NCBI GenBank assembly: GCA_964411785.1
Contig: CAYPMJ010000059.1
Location: 1 to 11,910, forward strand
Length of the DNA: 11,910 bases
From: RUG626 sp964411785
GTDB taxonomy: Bacteria; Bacillota; Clostridia; Oscillospirales; Oscillospiraceae
Direction of reading: 5' to 3'
The position numbers and the translations under genes were made by a program. This document shows, piece by piece, positions 1 through 7,396 of this stretch. The notes under the pieces are model-generated. The model made no database searches. It was not told the origin of the DNA and was given only the letters and a program-made list of their open reading frames with translations. Numbering within the stretch: position 1 is the stretch's first letter; each line of letters opens with the position of its first letter.

Positions 1-138
1 GGAGAGGCAGCAGCTTTATCGAAAGGTCTGACAGATTTCCTCGTGAGCGAACAGCTGTTGCTTTTGCATAATTAATCTCATATAAAGTCCCTAATAGATG
101 TCAAATCGTACTAATATGGCCTTATTGCATCAAAAAAG
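1..138 (+). other. Left edge, possible tail of an upstream gene
   Basis: In frame 1 the first 72 bases read without interruption to a TAA at 73-75 and end in ...SEQLLLLHN, so this could be the last 24 codons of a gene that starts outside the window. The other two forward frames also close within the first 70 bases, so length alone does not prove coding. I do not recognise the peptide. From 76 to 138 the sequence is AT-rich and I see no gene or terminator hairpin. Confidence 0.25.
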
Positions 139-167
139 TTGACAAAAGTCTGTGCCTGGTGTATTAT
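139..167 (+). promoter_or_regulatory. Sigma-A type promoter of the trigger-factor/thioredoxin operon
   Basis: TTGACA at 139-144 is a perfect -35 box. It is separated by exactly 17 bases from TATTAT at 162-167, a 5/6 match to the -10 consensus. Transcription should start near 174, about 42 nt before the ATG at 216. This also argues against the in-frame GTG at 159 as a start, because that codon lies inside the promoter. Confidence 0.75.
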
Positions 168-215
168 GTAGCGTGGCTTGATGGATACAGAACAGAGGAG
201 AATGAGATAATCGCT

Positions 216-1094
216 ATGGAAGCACGTGTAATAAAGTTATACGACGCGTCGCACGTTGTTCCCCCCGCTGAGCTTACCAGGTGGAAGGTGGAGGATGAGC
301 AGATAGATGCAAGGCTTGAGCTGCTGTCACATCTCTGCGCCGGGGAGACGGAGGCGGACGTCGCTGCCAAGGGTGACTGTGTGATCTGCACGGCCAGGTC
401 CGGAGCGCCGGATGACAGGAAGATCCTGCTGTACCCCGGCCATTCCCTGCCTGGAGCAGCGCAGGCGGAGAGAGCATGCGTTGGGCTGAAGGCGGGTGCG
501 CTTTTTTCTTCCGGAATCAATGGTGTGGAAATGGAGCTTACTGTCGACAGAATTCTGCGCAGGATCCCCGCGGCTATTGATGACGCGCTGGTACGGGAAC
601 AGGGGATCGAGGGAGTCTCCACGGTTGAGGAGTACAGACTGTGGTTCAGTAAAACTGCGGGGGAAAAGAACCGGGAGCGCGCATTAAAGCAGGTGAAGAA
701 TTTCCTGCTTGATACTATCGCGGCGAACTCCGTATTTGAGCTGGATGAGGAGGAGCTTGAACGGGAAGCGGAGCGGCAGGCTGAGGATGCGTATGCAAGA
801 CAATCGGCAGTTGCCGGGAGTGACCTTGGAGACAGGGAATCATATCTCAGGAGCGTGAAGGAAGCGTGCATTCTGGGGGCAAAGCGTTCTCTGGCTGAAC
901 AGGCGCTCTGTGAAGCACACGGATTTACATACAAGCCCGAGATGTTCATGGACGAGCTGAAGGCGATGGCGCAGTCCATGCCGGACATGGAGCCCATGCT
1001 GGCGGATTATGCGGATATGTATACAAGGAACGCCTACGCGGACAAGGCGCAGGAGCTGCTGGATGAGCAGGCGCAGACCTGTATGGAGGTTTGA
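216..1094 (+). CDS. Trigger-factor-like peptidyl-prolyl isomerase/chaperone lacking the ribosome-binding domain
   Basis: This 292-residue acidic protein resembles the middle and C-terminal parts of trigger factor. Residues about 45-120 look like a diverged FKBP-type PPIase domain (GDCVICTARSG near the start, a glycine-rich LPGAAQAERACVGLKAG segment, then MELTVDRILRR). Residues about 120-285 are predicted helical, with a trigger-factor-like stretch ERALKQVKNFLLDTIAAN followed by an acidic ELDEEELEREAERQAEDAYA. The N-terminal ribosome-docking domain of classical trigger factor (family length about 430) is absent, so a ribosome-independent, client-specific folding role is inferred. The ATG at 216 is chosen because the upstream GTG at 159 lies in the promoter; an AGAGGAG sits 15 bases before it, a rather long spacing. 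It is the first gene of a compact operon, 2 bases ahead of the thioredoxin gene. The family call comes from overall resemblance and is not certain. Confidence 0.6.
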   Translation: MEARVIKLYDASHVVPPAELTRWKVEDEQIDARLELLSHLCAGETEADVAAKGDCVICTARSGAPDDRKILLYPGHSLPGAAQAERACVGLKAGALFSSGINGVEMELTVDRILRRIPAAIDDALVREQGIEGVSTVEEYRLWFSKTAGEKNRERALKQVKNFLLDTIAANSVFELDEEELEREAERQAEDAYARQSAVAGSDLGDRESYLRSVKEACILGAKRSLAEQALCEAHGFTYKPEMFMDELKAMAQSMPDMEPMLADYADMYTRNAYADKAQELLDEQAQTCMEV

Positions 1095-1096
1095 AT

Positions 1097-1417
1097 ATGG
1101 TCGTGACGGAGCTTAAGGGGCCGGCGGAGCTTGAAGCCTTTGTGGATGGGGATTACGCTGTGGTGGACTGTTACGGCGATTTCTGTGCCGCCTGCGAGAT
1201 GCTGGAGCCTGTATTTGAATCCGCCGCGTCCTGCATGCCGGGGATCCGGTTCGGAAGAATCAATGTGTGTGATCATATGGAACTGACAGAGAAATTTGGA
1301 ATAAGTGCGTTCCCGACGCTTCTCTTTTTCAGAGGCGGCAGGGAGGTGCACAGGGCGCTTGGAAGCATGGATAGGGAAGCTCTGGATGCGCAGCTTGCGA
1401 TCATGCTCTACCAGTAG
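1097..1417 (+). CDS. Thioredoxin-like protein (FCAAC active site)
   Basis: This 106-residue single-domain thioredoxin-fold protein is probably a cytoplasmic disulfide reductant. The redox motif is C30-A-A-C33 within YGDFCAACEMLEP, replacing the canonical WCGPC, and the cis-proline loop is AFPTLLFF with P73. A C-terminal helix follows GREVHRALGSMDREAL. There are extra cysteines at 25, 46 and 58, which is unusual for a thioredoxin. The ATG at 1097 is preferred to the in-frame TTG at 1091 because GGAGG at 1085-1089 is then 7 bases upstream. It begins 2 bases after the trigger-factor-like gene and is followed 10 bases later by the FTR-like gene, so electron delivery from the latter is a reasonable inference. 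The tryptophan-less atypical active site suggests it is not the housekeeping TrxA. Confidence 0.85.
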   Translation: MVVTELKGPAELEAFVDGDYAVVDCYGDFCAACEMLEPVFESAASCMPGIRFGRINVCDHMELTEKFGISAFPTLLFFRGGREVHRALGSMDREALDAQLAIMLYQ

Positions 1418-1427
1418 GGAGGATGTT

Positions 1428-1628
1428 ATGGGAAAAGTACGGTTGAACAGTGACGCTGAAGTGGTACGGTATGTCCGGGAGGGCCTTAAGGCTTCCGGGG
1501 GCTATTGTCCATGCAGACCGCAGCGCACACCAGATACGAAATGTGTCTGCAAGGAATTCAGGGAACAGATGGAGGATCCCGATTTTGAGGGGTACTGCCA
1601 TTGCATGCTCTATTATAAGGAGAAGTAA
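1428..1628 (+). CDS. Short ferredoxin:thioredoxin reductase catalytic-chain-like [4Fe-4S] protein
   Basis: This 66-residue protein has three CxC motifs: C27-P-C29, C39-V-C41 and C57-H-C59, the last within YCHCMLYYK. CPCR near the start and CHCML at the end are hallmarks of the catalytic subunit of ferredoxin:thioredoxin reductase. In the studied family four cysteines hold a [4Fe-4S] cluster next to an active disulfide that reduces thioredoxin. The spacing here is CxC-9-CxC-15-CxC rather than the cyanobacterial/plant 16 and 8, but the overall span from first to last CxC is the same (33 residues). The protein is much shorter than the roughly 110-residue plant-type chain, and no variable subunit is nearby. 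The start follows GGGAGG at 1417-1422. Its position directly after a thioredoxin gene supports a ferredoxin-to-thioredoxin role. Confidence 0.8.
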   Translation: MGKVRLNSDAEVVRYVREGLKASGGYCPCRPQRTPDTKCVCKEFREQMEDPDFEGYCHCMLYYKEK

Positions 1629-1643
1629 AGGGAGGAAAAAAAG

Positions 1644-2168
1644 ATGAAAAAAATAGCGGCAGTAGTATTGAGCCTTAGCATGTTCCTCTTCATTGCGGGC
1701 TGCGGCATGTTCGCGGATTCGGATTCCGGAGACGGAGGAGACAGTGGTTTTGAGGCCATTAAGATCACGGATACCTTTTCCAGCACGGACCCCGATGTGG
1801 AGTTTGACGAGCGGCAGGTGCTGTATGGCGACAGAAACAGCTCCTATGCGCAGGTTCTCTCCGATCAGGACGATATGAGGCCGAGCGACATCTATATGCT
1901 GATCTATGGCAACGGAGGTACTCCGGTTTACAGCATTGAGTACATGGCCTATGATTCCGCTGAGGCCGCTGAGGCATATCAGGCTTCCATGAAGGAAGGC
2001 GGCTATAATGTGGAAGTGGACGGATGTGTGACGATCTTCGTCAAGGACAGCGATGCCATGGAGGCGGAGGTCATTATGTTCCAGGGTATGAGCGTTCTGG
2101 CTGATGGAACCATGGAGGAATATGTACCCATGCTGGCCGGGATGTGGGGCCTGACAGAAAAGGAATAA
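1644..2168 (+). CDS. Lipoprotein of unknown function
   Basis: This 174-residue predicted lipoprotein is anchored on the outside of the cytoplasmic membrane. It has a short type II signal peptide: MKK, a hydrophobic core (residues 4-17) and a lipobox I-A-G-C with the lipidated cysteine at residue 20. A Gly/Asp/Ser-rich linker follows (about 24-35). The remaining acidic globular part (about 36-174) contains two alanine/glutamate-rich helices (SAEAAEAYQASMKEGG) and a VTIFVKDSDAMEAEVIMF strand region. I recognise no catalytic motif. A purine-rich AGGGAGG ribosome binding site lies at 1629-1635. It is the last gene before a strong terminator and 15 bases after the FTR-like gene, so it is probably cotranscribed with the redox genes, though a functional link is not shown. 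Confidence 0.75.
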   Translation: MKKIAAVVLSLSMFLFIAGCGMFADSDSGDGGDSGFEAIKITDTFSSTDPDVEFDERQVLYGDRNSSYAQVLSDQDDMRPSDIYMLIYGNGGTPVYSIEYMAYDSAEAAEAYQASMKEGGYNVEVDGCVTIFVKDSDAMEAEVIMFQGMSVLADGTMEEYVPMLAGMWGLTEKE

Positions 2169-2179
2169 AGCAGCTGCGG

Positions 2180-2223
2180 GAGCCCGATTCTCACGGTGGT
2201 GGGAATTGGGCTCTTTTATTTTA
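2180..2223 (+). terminator. Intrinsic terminator of the redox/lipoprotein operon
   Basis: A 15-bp stem (2180-2194 pairing with 2199-2213, two G-U wobbles) encloses a 4-base GGTG loop. It is followed directly by TTTTATTTTA. It begins 12 bases after the lipoprotein stop codon. Confidence 0.9.
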
Positions 2224-2273
2224 ATGAAAGTGCCCTTAATATATTCCAAGAGAAGCTTTGACAGGAGTAAAAA

Positions 2274-4025
2274 ATGGATGAGAAGAAAAAGGAGACGCGT
2301 CAGGGCGTTGGGCTGACGGAGTTTTTGCGCACACTGCCCCAGTTCAAGCTGCCATGGGGATGGATCCTTCTGGCCTTCGCACTGAATGTGGCGGTCAATC
2401 AGCTGCTGCTGGAAATGCCCGGCACCACGGCCTCGCTTCTGAGCGGGAATCTTACCGGCGAGGCTCTCTGGGGCGCCACCCGATATTATCTGATCTATGC
2501 GGTTACGGCAGCTTTGAATTCCGCGGTGCTGGGAGTGATTGGCTGCTACAGCGTATACCGTGGGAAGAAAAGCGTCTGGAGAAAGATGCTGCGGATATGC
2601 GTGCCGTACTATGATAAAAAAGAATCCTCCCAGCTTATGAGCGCGGTAACGAACGATACCTCGGACGCAGTGGACCGTCTGGTAAACCTGATCGTATACA
2701 TGCTGCCTGAGCTGTCCTATATCATCCAGGCTCTGATGCGGATTTCAAAGTACCATTATTCTCTGGTTCTGGCGGAGATGGCAATTCTTCCCCTGAAATA
2801 TATCCGTATGGTTCTGCTGGGGCGGTATATCAACCGCTTTACCGCGAAGCTGTTCGAGAGGATAGGCGCCCTTACCGGGTATCTTGCGGAACGCGTCCAC
2901 AATCTGCCGCTGATTAAGCAGACCAGAAGCGAGAAGCGTGAGGAGAAGGCAGGCGCATCCATCGTCCGGCAGCTGTACAGGGAAAATATGAATCTGGCCA
3001 AGGTGGACTGTGCCAGCAGCGCGTCTCAGACTGTCATTTCCATTATTGAAAAGATCGTGGTGATGATGGCTGCCGTCCTGCTGCTGCAGAGAGGGATCAT
3101 AACGATGGAACAGTGGGTTGCCTTTTTTCTGTTCTCCACCTCTCTGTCCTCCAGCTTCGACACGGTGATCTCAGTATGGGTAAGACTCAAACAGATACAA
3201 GGCTCCGCGTCCAGGGCTGTGGAGCTGATGCATGCACCGGAAGAGGATCTTGAAAGCGGCGGCGAGGGCCAGCCGGCGGATGCATCTGTGGAGTTTTCCC
3301 ATGTATCCTTCTCCTATGGAGAGGGACAGGCGCTGACGGATATTTCCTTTACGGTTCCGTCAGGCAAATCTCTGTGTATCGTAGGGCAGTGCGGCAGTGG
3401 AAAAACGACGGTACTTAGCCTGATGGAACGATTTTACGAGCCTGCTGAGGGCGAAATACGGCTCGGCGGGGTACTGTCTTCGGCAATGCCGCTGCCGCAG
3501 TACAGGAAACGGCTTTCCTATGTCCAGCAGAGTGCTGGGACCTTCGGCGGAACAGTGCGTGAAGCCATGACATACGGTCTGTCGGAGCCCGTATCGGATG
3601 AACGGCTTATGGCCGCTGCCCGGTCGGCGGGCCTTGAACCATACATAAAATCTCATCCCATGGGGTTGGATGCACCTGTTGCGTCCGGTGGAGATTCTCT
3701 CTCCGGCGGCCAACGTCAGAGGCTGGTTCTGGCCAGGGAATTTCTAAGGAATGCGGACGTGGTGCTTCTGGACGAGCCTACCTCCGCACTGGATGCGGAG
3801 ACCACCCAGCTTATCCGCGGGACAATACGGGAGATGTTCGGTGGGAAAACAGTGGTTATAGTGAGCCACGACCTGGATCTGGCCAGGGACATGGATGCCA
3901 TTGCCGTGCTTGAGGGCGGCAGATGCGTTGCTGTGGGAACGGCGGATGAGCTGAAGGAGAGCTGTGGAGCCTTCCGTCGGCTGGAGGATGCGTTTGAGGC
4001 AGGGAAGGAGGCAGCAATGGCATGA
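2274..4025 (+). CDS. ABC exporter half-transporter, subunit 1
   Basis: This 583-residue protein is an ABC exporter half with an N-terminal membrane domain (about 28-315, with hydrophobic segments near 28-48, 70-92, 137-157, 162-183 and 255-300) fused to an ATPase domain (about 337-575). Visible ATPase motifs are Walker A GQCGSGKTT (371-379), Q-loop YVQQS (Q418/419), signature LSGGQ (476-480), Walker B VVLLDE (496-501) with the catalytic Glu, and the H-loop His532. All appear intact. There is no C39 peptidase domain, so it need not process a leader peptide. The start has GGAG 7 bases upstream. Its TGA lies inside the ATGA overlap with the next gene, implying equal synthesis and heterodimer formation. 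The substrate (drug, lipid or peptide) cannot be read from the sequence. Confidence 0.92.
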   Translation: MDEKKKETRQGVGLTEFLRTLPQFKLPWGWILLAFALNVAVNQLLLEMPGTTASLLSGNLTGEALWGATRYYLIYAVTAALNSAVLGVIGCYSVYRGKKSVWRKMLRICVPYYDKKESSQLMSAVTNDTSDAVDRLVNLIVYMLPELSYIIQALMRISKYHYSLVLAEMAILPLKYIRMVLLGRYINRFTAKLFERIGALTGYLAERVHNLPLIKQTRSEKREEKAGASIVRQLYRENMNLAKVDCASSASQTVISIIEKIVVMMAAVLLLQRGIITMEQWVAFFLFSTSLSSSFDTVISVWVRLKQIQGSASRAVELMHAPEEDLESGGEGQPADASVEFSHVSFSYGEGQALTDISFTVPSGKSLCIVGQCGSGKTTVLSLMERFYEPAEGEIRLGGVLSSAMPLPQYRKRLSYVQQSAGTFGGTVREAMTYGLSEPVSDERLMAAARSAGLEPYIKSHPMGLDAPVASGGDSLSGGQRQRLVLAREFLRNADVVLLDEPTSALDAETTQLIRGTIREMFGGKTVVIVSHDLDLARDMDAIAVLEGGRCVAVGTADELKESCGAFRRLEDAFEAGKEAAMA

Positions 4026-5749
4026 AGAAGCTGAAAAAGTATATCTCAATTTATCGTGGAATCCGGCTGCCCTGGTTTTCTCTGATAGTGTGGACTGCTC
4101 TCTCAGTGGCGGAGGTCATGTCTCTGATAAAAACCGTGAACATTACCGCAAATATCATCGACGCCTCGCAGAAAGCCATCAAGAGCAGAGAGCTTATTGA
4201 ATATATCCTCTATCTGGCTCTGACCGGCTGCTTTACTGTCGCTACAGTCTGGTTTGAGAGAAAGTCAGAGGAGATGATCAACCTGCGTGTACGGGAGAAA
4301 TTGTGGGGAAAGATCATGCGCCTGAAGTGCAGCTATTACGACGCGGACAACGGAGATCAGCTCGTCACCCGTGTGTCCGTCGATGCGGGTAAGGCGTACC
4401 AGTTCTTCTCCCTTGCGATATCCTCGGCGACCTCTGTTTATGGCATCGTTGTGATCTATCTCCAGCTGTTCCAATACCATGCCGGGCTGGCGGCAAGAGC
4501 TCTGCTGCTGATCCCCGTTACTCTGGCATTAGGCGGACTGTACAGCATCCTTGGCTATAAGGCCGGGTCCCTGACAAACCGCTCACTTGCCTCCGCTATG
4601 GCATATCTTGCGGAGCGGACGCGGAATCTGCGGCTGGTAAAGGCATTTGGCATGGAACAGACTGAGTCGGAGACAGGAAACAGGGTATATAAAAGACAAT
4701 TCCGGGCGGAGACACTGAACGCCATGAGCCTTGCCGTCATCCAGGCGGTCATGCAGCTTCTGAACTGTGCGTTCCTGATTATCACCTTTGTGGGTGGCGT
4801 ACGATTCATCTCCACCGGAGATCTCACTGTGGGAAGGCTTGTGGGATTCTATTCCATGTCCGGGGTGATGTCCGTCAAGCTGCTCCAGCTGTTCATGAAC
4901 ATGGGATCAATTGCAAGCGCAGCGGGATCACTGGAAAAAATATCTGAGATCATGTGCGCGGAAGATGAATTCATGGAAGGCAGGCCCGCGGCACAAGGGC
5001 AGCGCGATATCAGTATCAGGGATCTCTGCTTCTCGTATACTCCGGAGATCCCCGTCCTGAGCTGTGTCACCTGCACAATCCCGGCCGGAAAAACCACAGC
5101 AGTCATTGGCGCCAATGGAGCGGGAAAATCCACAATCTTCAAAATGCTTTTAAGGATGTATGACCCGGACAGCGGTGGAATTTCATATGGCGGGGACGAC
5201 ATTTCATCATATTCTCTGGATTCCTGGAGGGGCAAGTTTGCCGTGGTAGCTCAGGACGCTCCCCTTCTATCCGGCACTGTACGGGACAACATCACATATG
5301 GTATCGGGCGGGATGTGTCGGACGATGAGTTATTTGCCGCGGCAAAGGCGGCAAACGCATATGATTTTATCATGGAGAAGCCGTCTGGCTTTCAGGAGGA
5401 AGTTGGCGTCGGCGGCGGAAACTTTTCCGGAGGGCAGCGGCAGTGTATCGCGCTTGCCCGGGCTATGCTTCTCAACGCTGACATTCTGCTTCTGGACGAG
5501 GCTACCAGCAATCTTGATGTCATCTGCACACAGCAGGTGCAGACGGCTGTAGACCGATTGGCTGAGGGACGCACCACTGTTGTGATCGCCCACACCTGCG
5601 CGGCCACATCCAACGCAGATTATATTATCGTGATGCGTGATGGAGCCGTGGAGGACGCAGGTACGCCCGGGGAGCTGCTTACACGGAACGAATACTATCG
5701 TACCTTTCTGCGTGAATGCGGCCAGGGTTCGGAAGTGAGGCCGGTATAG
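4022..5749 (+). CDS. ABC exporter half-transporter, subunit 2
   Basis: This 575-residue partner of the preceding half-transporter starts inside its stop codon (ATGA, 4022-4025). The membrane domain covers about 15-305, with hydrophobic segments near 18-38, 60-78, 128-150, 157-178 and 240-262. The ATPase domain covers about 328-565. Motifs are Walker A GANGAGKST (363-371), Q-loop Q411, signature FSGGQ (468-472), Walker B ILLLDE (488-493) and H-loop His524. Both subunits keep a catalytic glutamate, so neither site is plainly degenerate, unlike many heterodimeric exporters. The signature begins with Phe rather than Leu, a minor variation. No substrate-binding protein, two-component system or precursor-peptide gene adjoins it, so specificity is unknown. 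Confidence 0.92.
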   Translation: MKKLKKYISIYRGIRLPWFSLIVWTALSVAEVMSLIKTVNITANIIDASQKAIKSRELIEYILYLALTGCFTVATVWFERKSEEMINLRVREKLWGKIMRLKCSYYDADNGDQLVTRVSVDAGKAYQFFSLAISSATSVYGIVVIYLQLFQYHAGLAARALLLIPVTLALGGLYSILGYKAGSLTNRSLASAMAYLAERTRNLRLVKAFGMEQTESETGNRVYKRQFRAETLNAMSLAVIQAVMQLLNCAFLIITFVGGVRFISTGDLTVGRLVGFYSMSGVMSVKLLQLFMNMGSIASAAGSLEKISEIMCAEDEFMEGRPAAQGQRDISIRDLCFSYTPEIPVLSCVTCTIPAGKTTAVIGANGAGKSTIFKMLLRMYDPDSGGISYGGDDISSYSLDSWRGKFAVVAQDAPLLSGTVRDNITYGIGRDVSDDELFAAAKAANAYDFIMEKPSGFQEEVGVGGGNFSGGQRQCIALARAMLLNADILLLDEATSNLDVICTQQVQTAVDRLAEGRTTVVIAHTCAATSNADYIIVMRDGAVEDAGTPGELLTRNEYYRTFLRECGQGSEVRPV

Positions 5750-6098
5750 GGGGAAGAACAATCGTTCCGGATTGCTCAACACTGATTCTTATATTTCTCA
5801 GATAAAGGCTCCACTCCGGCAGTGTCCAGGCCGATAATTGTTTCGCAACTGTTCCCCGTTCCACAGCACAGGGTCTGAGAAATTCGGATCACCAATAAAG
5901 CCCGAAACAAAATCCCGGCACTCGTCACAGGCCTTTACAATTCAAATCATCGCTTTTTCTCCAGTCATCTTCCGGCAGACCGGCAGGGAGCGCGTCCTGT
6001 GCGCTCCCTGCCGGTCGCCGTCAGCCGCGGCAAGGCGGTATGCCCCCGCTTTCCTCAGAAATCACATACTCCCTGCGTCACGCATGCCCCCTTGAATA
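5750..6098. other. Intergenic region between convergent genes; no confident gene
   Basis: These 349 bases separate the plus-strand exporter genes from the minus-strand flavin reductase gene. I see no convincing gene. They hold a 10-bp inverted repeat (5793-5802 with 5874-5883), a perfect 16-bp hairpin (5978-6016), and a minus-strand frame starting at ATG 5968-5966. That frame would read MTGEKAMI, then TGA (5944-5942), then about 47 sense codons containing ACDEC and NYRPGHCRSGAFI, and a stop at 5800-5798. The frame after the TGA looks somewhat protein-like but may be a decayed gene. Confidence 0.5.
5978..6016. repeat. Perfect 16-bp inverted repeat (hairpin)
   Basis: GACCGGCAGGGAGCGC (5978-5993) is exactly complementary to 6001-6016 across a 7-base loop. 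Neither flank has a T-run, so it is not a standard intrinsic terminator. It sits between convergent genes, where it could block read-through or be an interspersed palindromic element. Confidence 0.85.
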
Positions 6099-6656
6099 TT
6101 ACCTGAATTTTGCTCCGTCGTGGAAAGCTTTTCCCACAGTCTCTCCCAGCCTGATATAGGTATTGTTCACACCGTCAAAGGTGATTGGCTCCAGCTTTGC
6201 GGGGTCGATTCTGCCATCTGTGAGAATGCTCTCTTCCGCGCATACATTGACTATCTCTCCCAGCATCATCCCTGTGCCCTCGTTGTAGGATACCAGTCTG
6301 CACTCCAGTGCCATGGGCAGCTCGTCAATCAGCGGGGCATCCACGTGTTCTGCTTTCGTGGTGTGCAGCCCGCACCTTGCCAGCTTGTCCGGCACGTCGT
6401 TGGCAGAGACAATGCCCAGGTAATCGCACTCCGCCACAAGCTTCGCCGTTGCCATGCTGACGGTGAATTCCTTTTTTGCAAGGATGTTCCTGACGGTCCT
6501 GTGTCCGGCGCTCAGGCACATGCCGACCTGGTTCGTATCACTGATACCGCACCACGCCGCGTTCATGGCATCAGGCCGGCCGTTTTCGTCGTAGCTTCCG
6601 ATGATAAAAACAGTCTGGGGATAAGTCCAGGATTTCGGTCCAAAATTTATACGCAT
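6099..6656 (-). CDS. Flavin reductase-like domain protein (flavoredoxin family)
   Basis: This 185-residue protein has the flavin-reductase-like (split barrel FMN-binding) fold, seen in the pattern VFIIGSYDENGRPDAMNAAWCG near the N-terminus, then GMCLSAGHRTVRNILAKKEFTVSMAT and LAECDYLGIVSANDVPDK. The family binds FMN and either reduces free flavin with NAD(P)H or acts as a flavoredoxin-type electron carrier. The substrate of this member is unknown. Length is typical for the family. Cysteines at 36, 47, 76, 94, 118 and 138 are more numerous than usual. AAGGAGAA lies about 10 bases upstream of the ATG. It is a single gene with its own promoter, divergent from the DUF3842 gene. Confidence 0.85.
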   Translation of the reverse strand: MRINFGPKSWTYPQTVFIIGSYDENGRPDAMNAAWCGISDTNQVGMCLSAGHRTVRNILAKKEFTVSMATAKLVAECDYLGIVSANDVPDKLARCGLHTTKAEHVDAPLIDELPMALECRLVSYNEGTGMMLGEIVNVCAEESILTDGRIDPAKLEPITFDGVNNTYIRLGETVGKAFHDGAKFR

Positions 6657-6746
6657 TTCACTTGATTCTCCTTTACCTTTATCTGTCCCATCATATAATA
6701 GATTTCAGATTACCTGACGACGTATTGTCTTCAAAGCATCTCCTCT

Positions 6747-6775
6747 ATTGTATCATCGTTTATACGAAACGTCAA
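6747..6775 (-). promoter_or_regulatory. Promoter of the flavin reductase gene with a dyad in the spacer
   Basis: Read on the minus strand, TTGACG (6775-6770) is followed after exactly 17 bases by TACAAT (6752-6747), a good sigma-A match. It lies about 90 bases upstream of the ATG. CGTTT (6757-6761) and AAACG (6767-6771), separated by 5 bases, form a dyad in the spacer and touch the -35 box, a plausible repressor site. Confidence 0.65.
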
Positions 6776-6840
6776 TGTGTGCCGATGGTACCTTCTTTCC
6801 CCCTGATACAAAAATGTCTATCCCGCCTATGCCCTCTCTA

Positions 6841-6869
6841 TGGAAAATTTACCAGGCGTATGTTATAAT
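6841..6869 (+). promoter_or_regulatory. Extended -10 promoter of the DUF3842 gene
   Basis: A perfect TATAAT (6864-6869) is preceded by the extended -10 TG at 6861-6862. A weak -35 TGGAAA (6841-6846) lies at 17-base spacing. ATATC (6868-6872) and GATAT (6876-6880) form a 5-bp dyad overlapping the -10 and the presumed start of transcription. Confidence 0.7.
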
Positions 6870-6919
6870 ATCTGTGATATCAGGTCAGGCAATCCGCAGT
6901 CAGGAGAGGGTATATACAT

Positions 6920-7333
6920 ATGACGATATTAGTAATTGATGCGCAGGGCGGGGGTATAGGGAGACAGCTTGTCACAGCGATTAAGCAGAATATTCCGACG
7001 GCCTGCGTAATTGCAGTAGGTACAAATACTGTTGCAACAAGTGCCATGTTAAAGGCGGGAGCCGATGAGGCAGCAACGGGCGAAAACTCCGTCATGGTCG
7101 GCTGCCGCAGGGCGGATATCATCGTTGGCCCAATTGGAATTGTAATTGCAGACTCACTGCTCGGAGAAGTGACGCCTAAAATGGCATTGGCTGTTGCACA
7201 GAGCAATGCAAAGCGTATTCTGATCCCATTCAATCACTGCGATAATATTATCGCCGGTATCTCGGATTTCAGTACAGGCACTCTGATTCAGAATGCTGTA
7301 GACGAAATTAAAAAATTGCAGGCCGGCTGCTGA
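6920..7333 (+). CDS. DUF3842 family protein
   Basis: This 137-residue soluble protein matches the DUF3842 pattern known from Firmicutes: an N-terminal VIDAQGGGIGRQL (residues 5-17) resembling a Rossmann-type glycine-rich nucleotide loop, then IAVGTNTVATSAMLKAGADEAATGENS (31-57), ADIIVGPIGIVIADSLLGEVTPKMA (65-89) and a C-terminal segment RILIPFNHCDNIIAG (99-113). The function is unknown; binding of a nucleotide-like ligand is only inferred. GGAGAGG lies 10 bases upstream of the ATG. It ends 28 bases before a new promoter, without a clear terminator, so read-through into the lar locus is possible. Confidence 0.85.
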   Translation: MTILVIDAQGGGIGRQLVTAIKQNIPTACVIAVGTNTVATSAMLKAGADEAATGENSVMVGCRRADIIVGPIGIVIADSLLGEVTPKMALAVAQSNAKRILIPFNHCDNIIAGISDFSTGTLIQNAVDEIKKLQAGC

Positions 7334-7361
7334 GAAATCGCGGGTCTCCGGCCAGACCAGC

Positions 7362-7390
7362 TTGACAGGCAGGAAAAAACGGAGTAAAAT
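7362..7390 (+). promoter_or_regulatory. Sigma-A promoter of the lar locus
   Basis: TTGACA (7362-7367), a perfect -35, is separated by exactly 17 bases from TAAAAT (7385-7390), 5/6 to the -10 consensus. Transcription should begin near 7397, about 350 nt upstream of the first start codon at 7748. Confidence 0.75.
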
Positions 7391-7396
7391 GTTCCT

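Noticed and set aside
159..215. GTG start at 159 for the trigger-factor-like gene
   Set aside because: The codon lies within the promoter just upstream of the -10 box, so it would not be on the main transcript; ATG 216 is used instead.
164..997. Long minus-strand open frame opposite the trigger-factor-like gene
   Set aside because: Serine/alanine-rich translation typical of an antisense shadow of a GC-biased gene; no ribosome binding site or family resemblance.
2258..2263. TTGACA as a -35 box for the ABC exporter genes
   Set aside because: It lies only about 11 bases before the ATG and overlaps the ribosome binding site, so it cannot serve this gene's start.
7321..7358. Terminator after the DUF3842 gene
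   Set aside because: GGCCGG/CCGGCC and GGTCT/AGACC inverted repeats exist but no T-run follows either.
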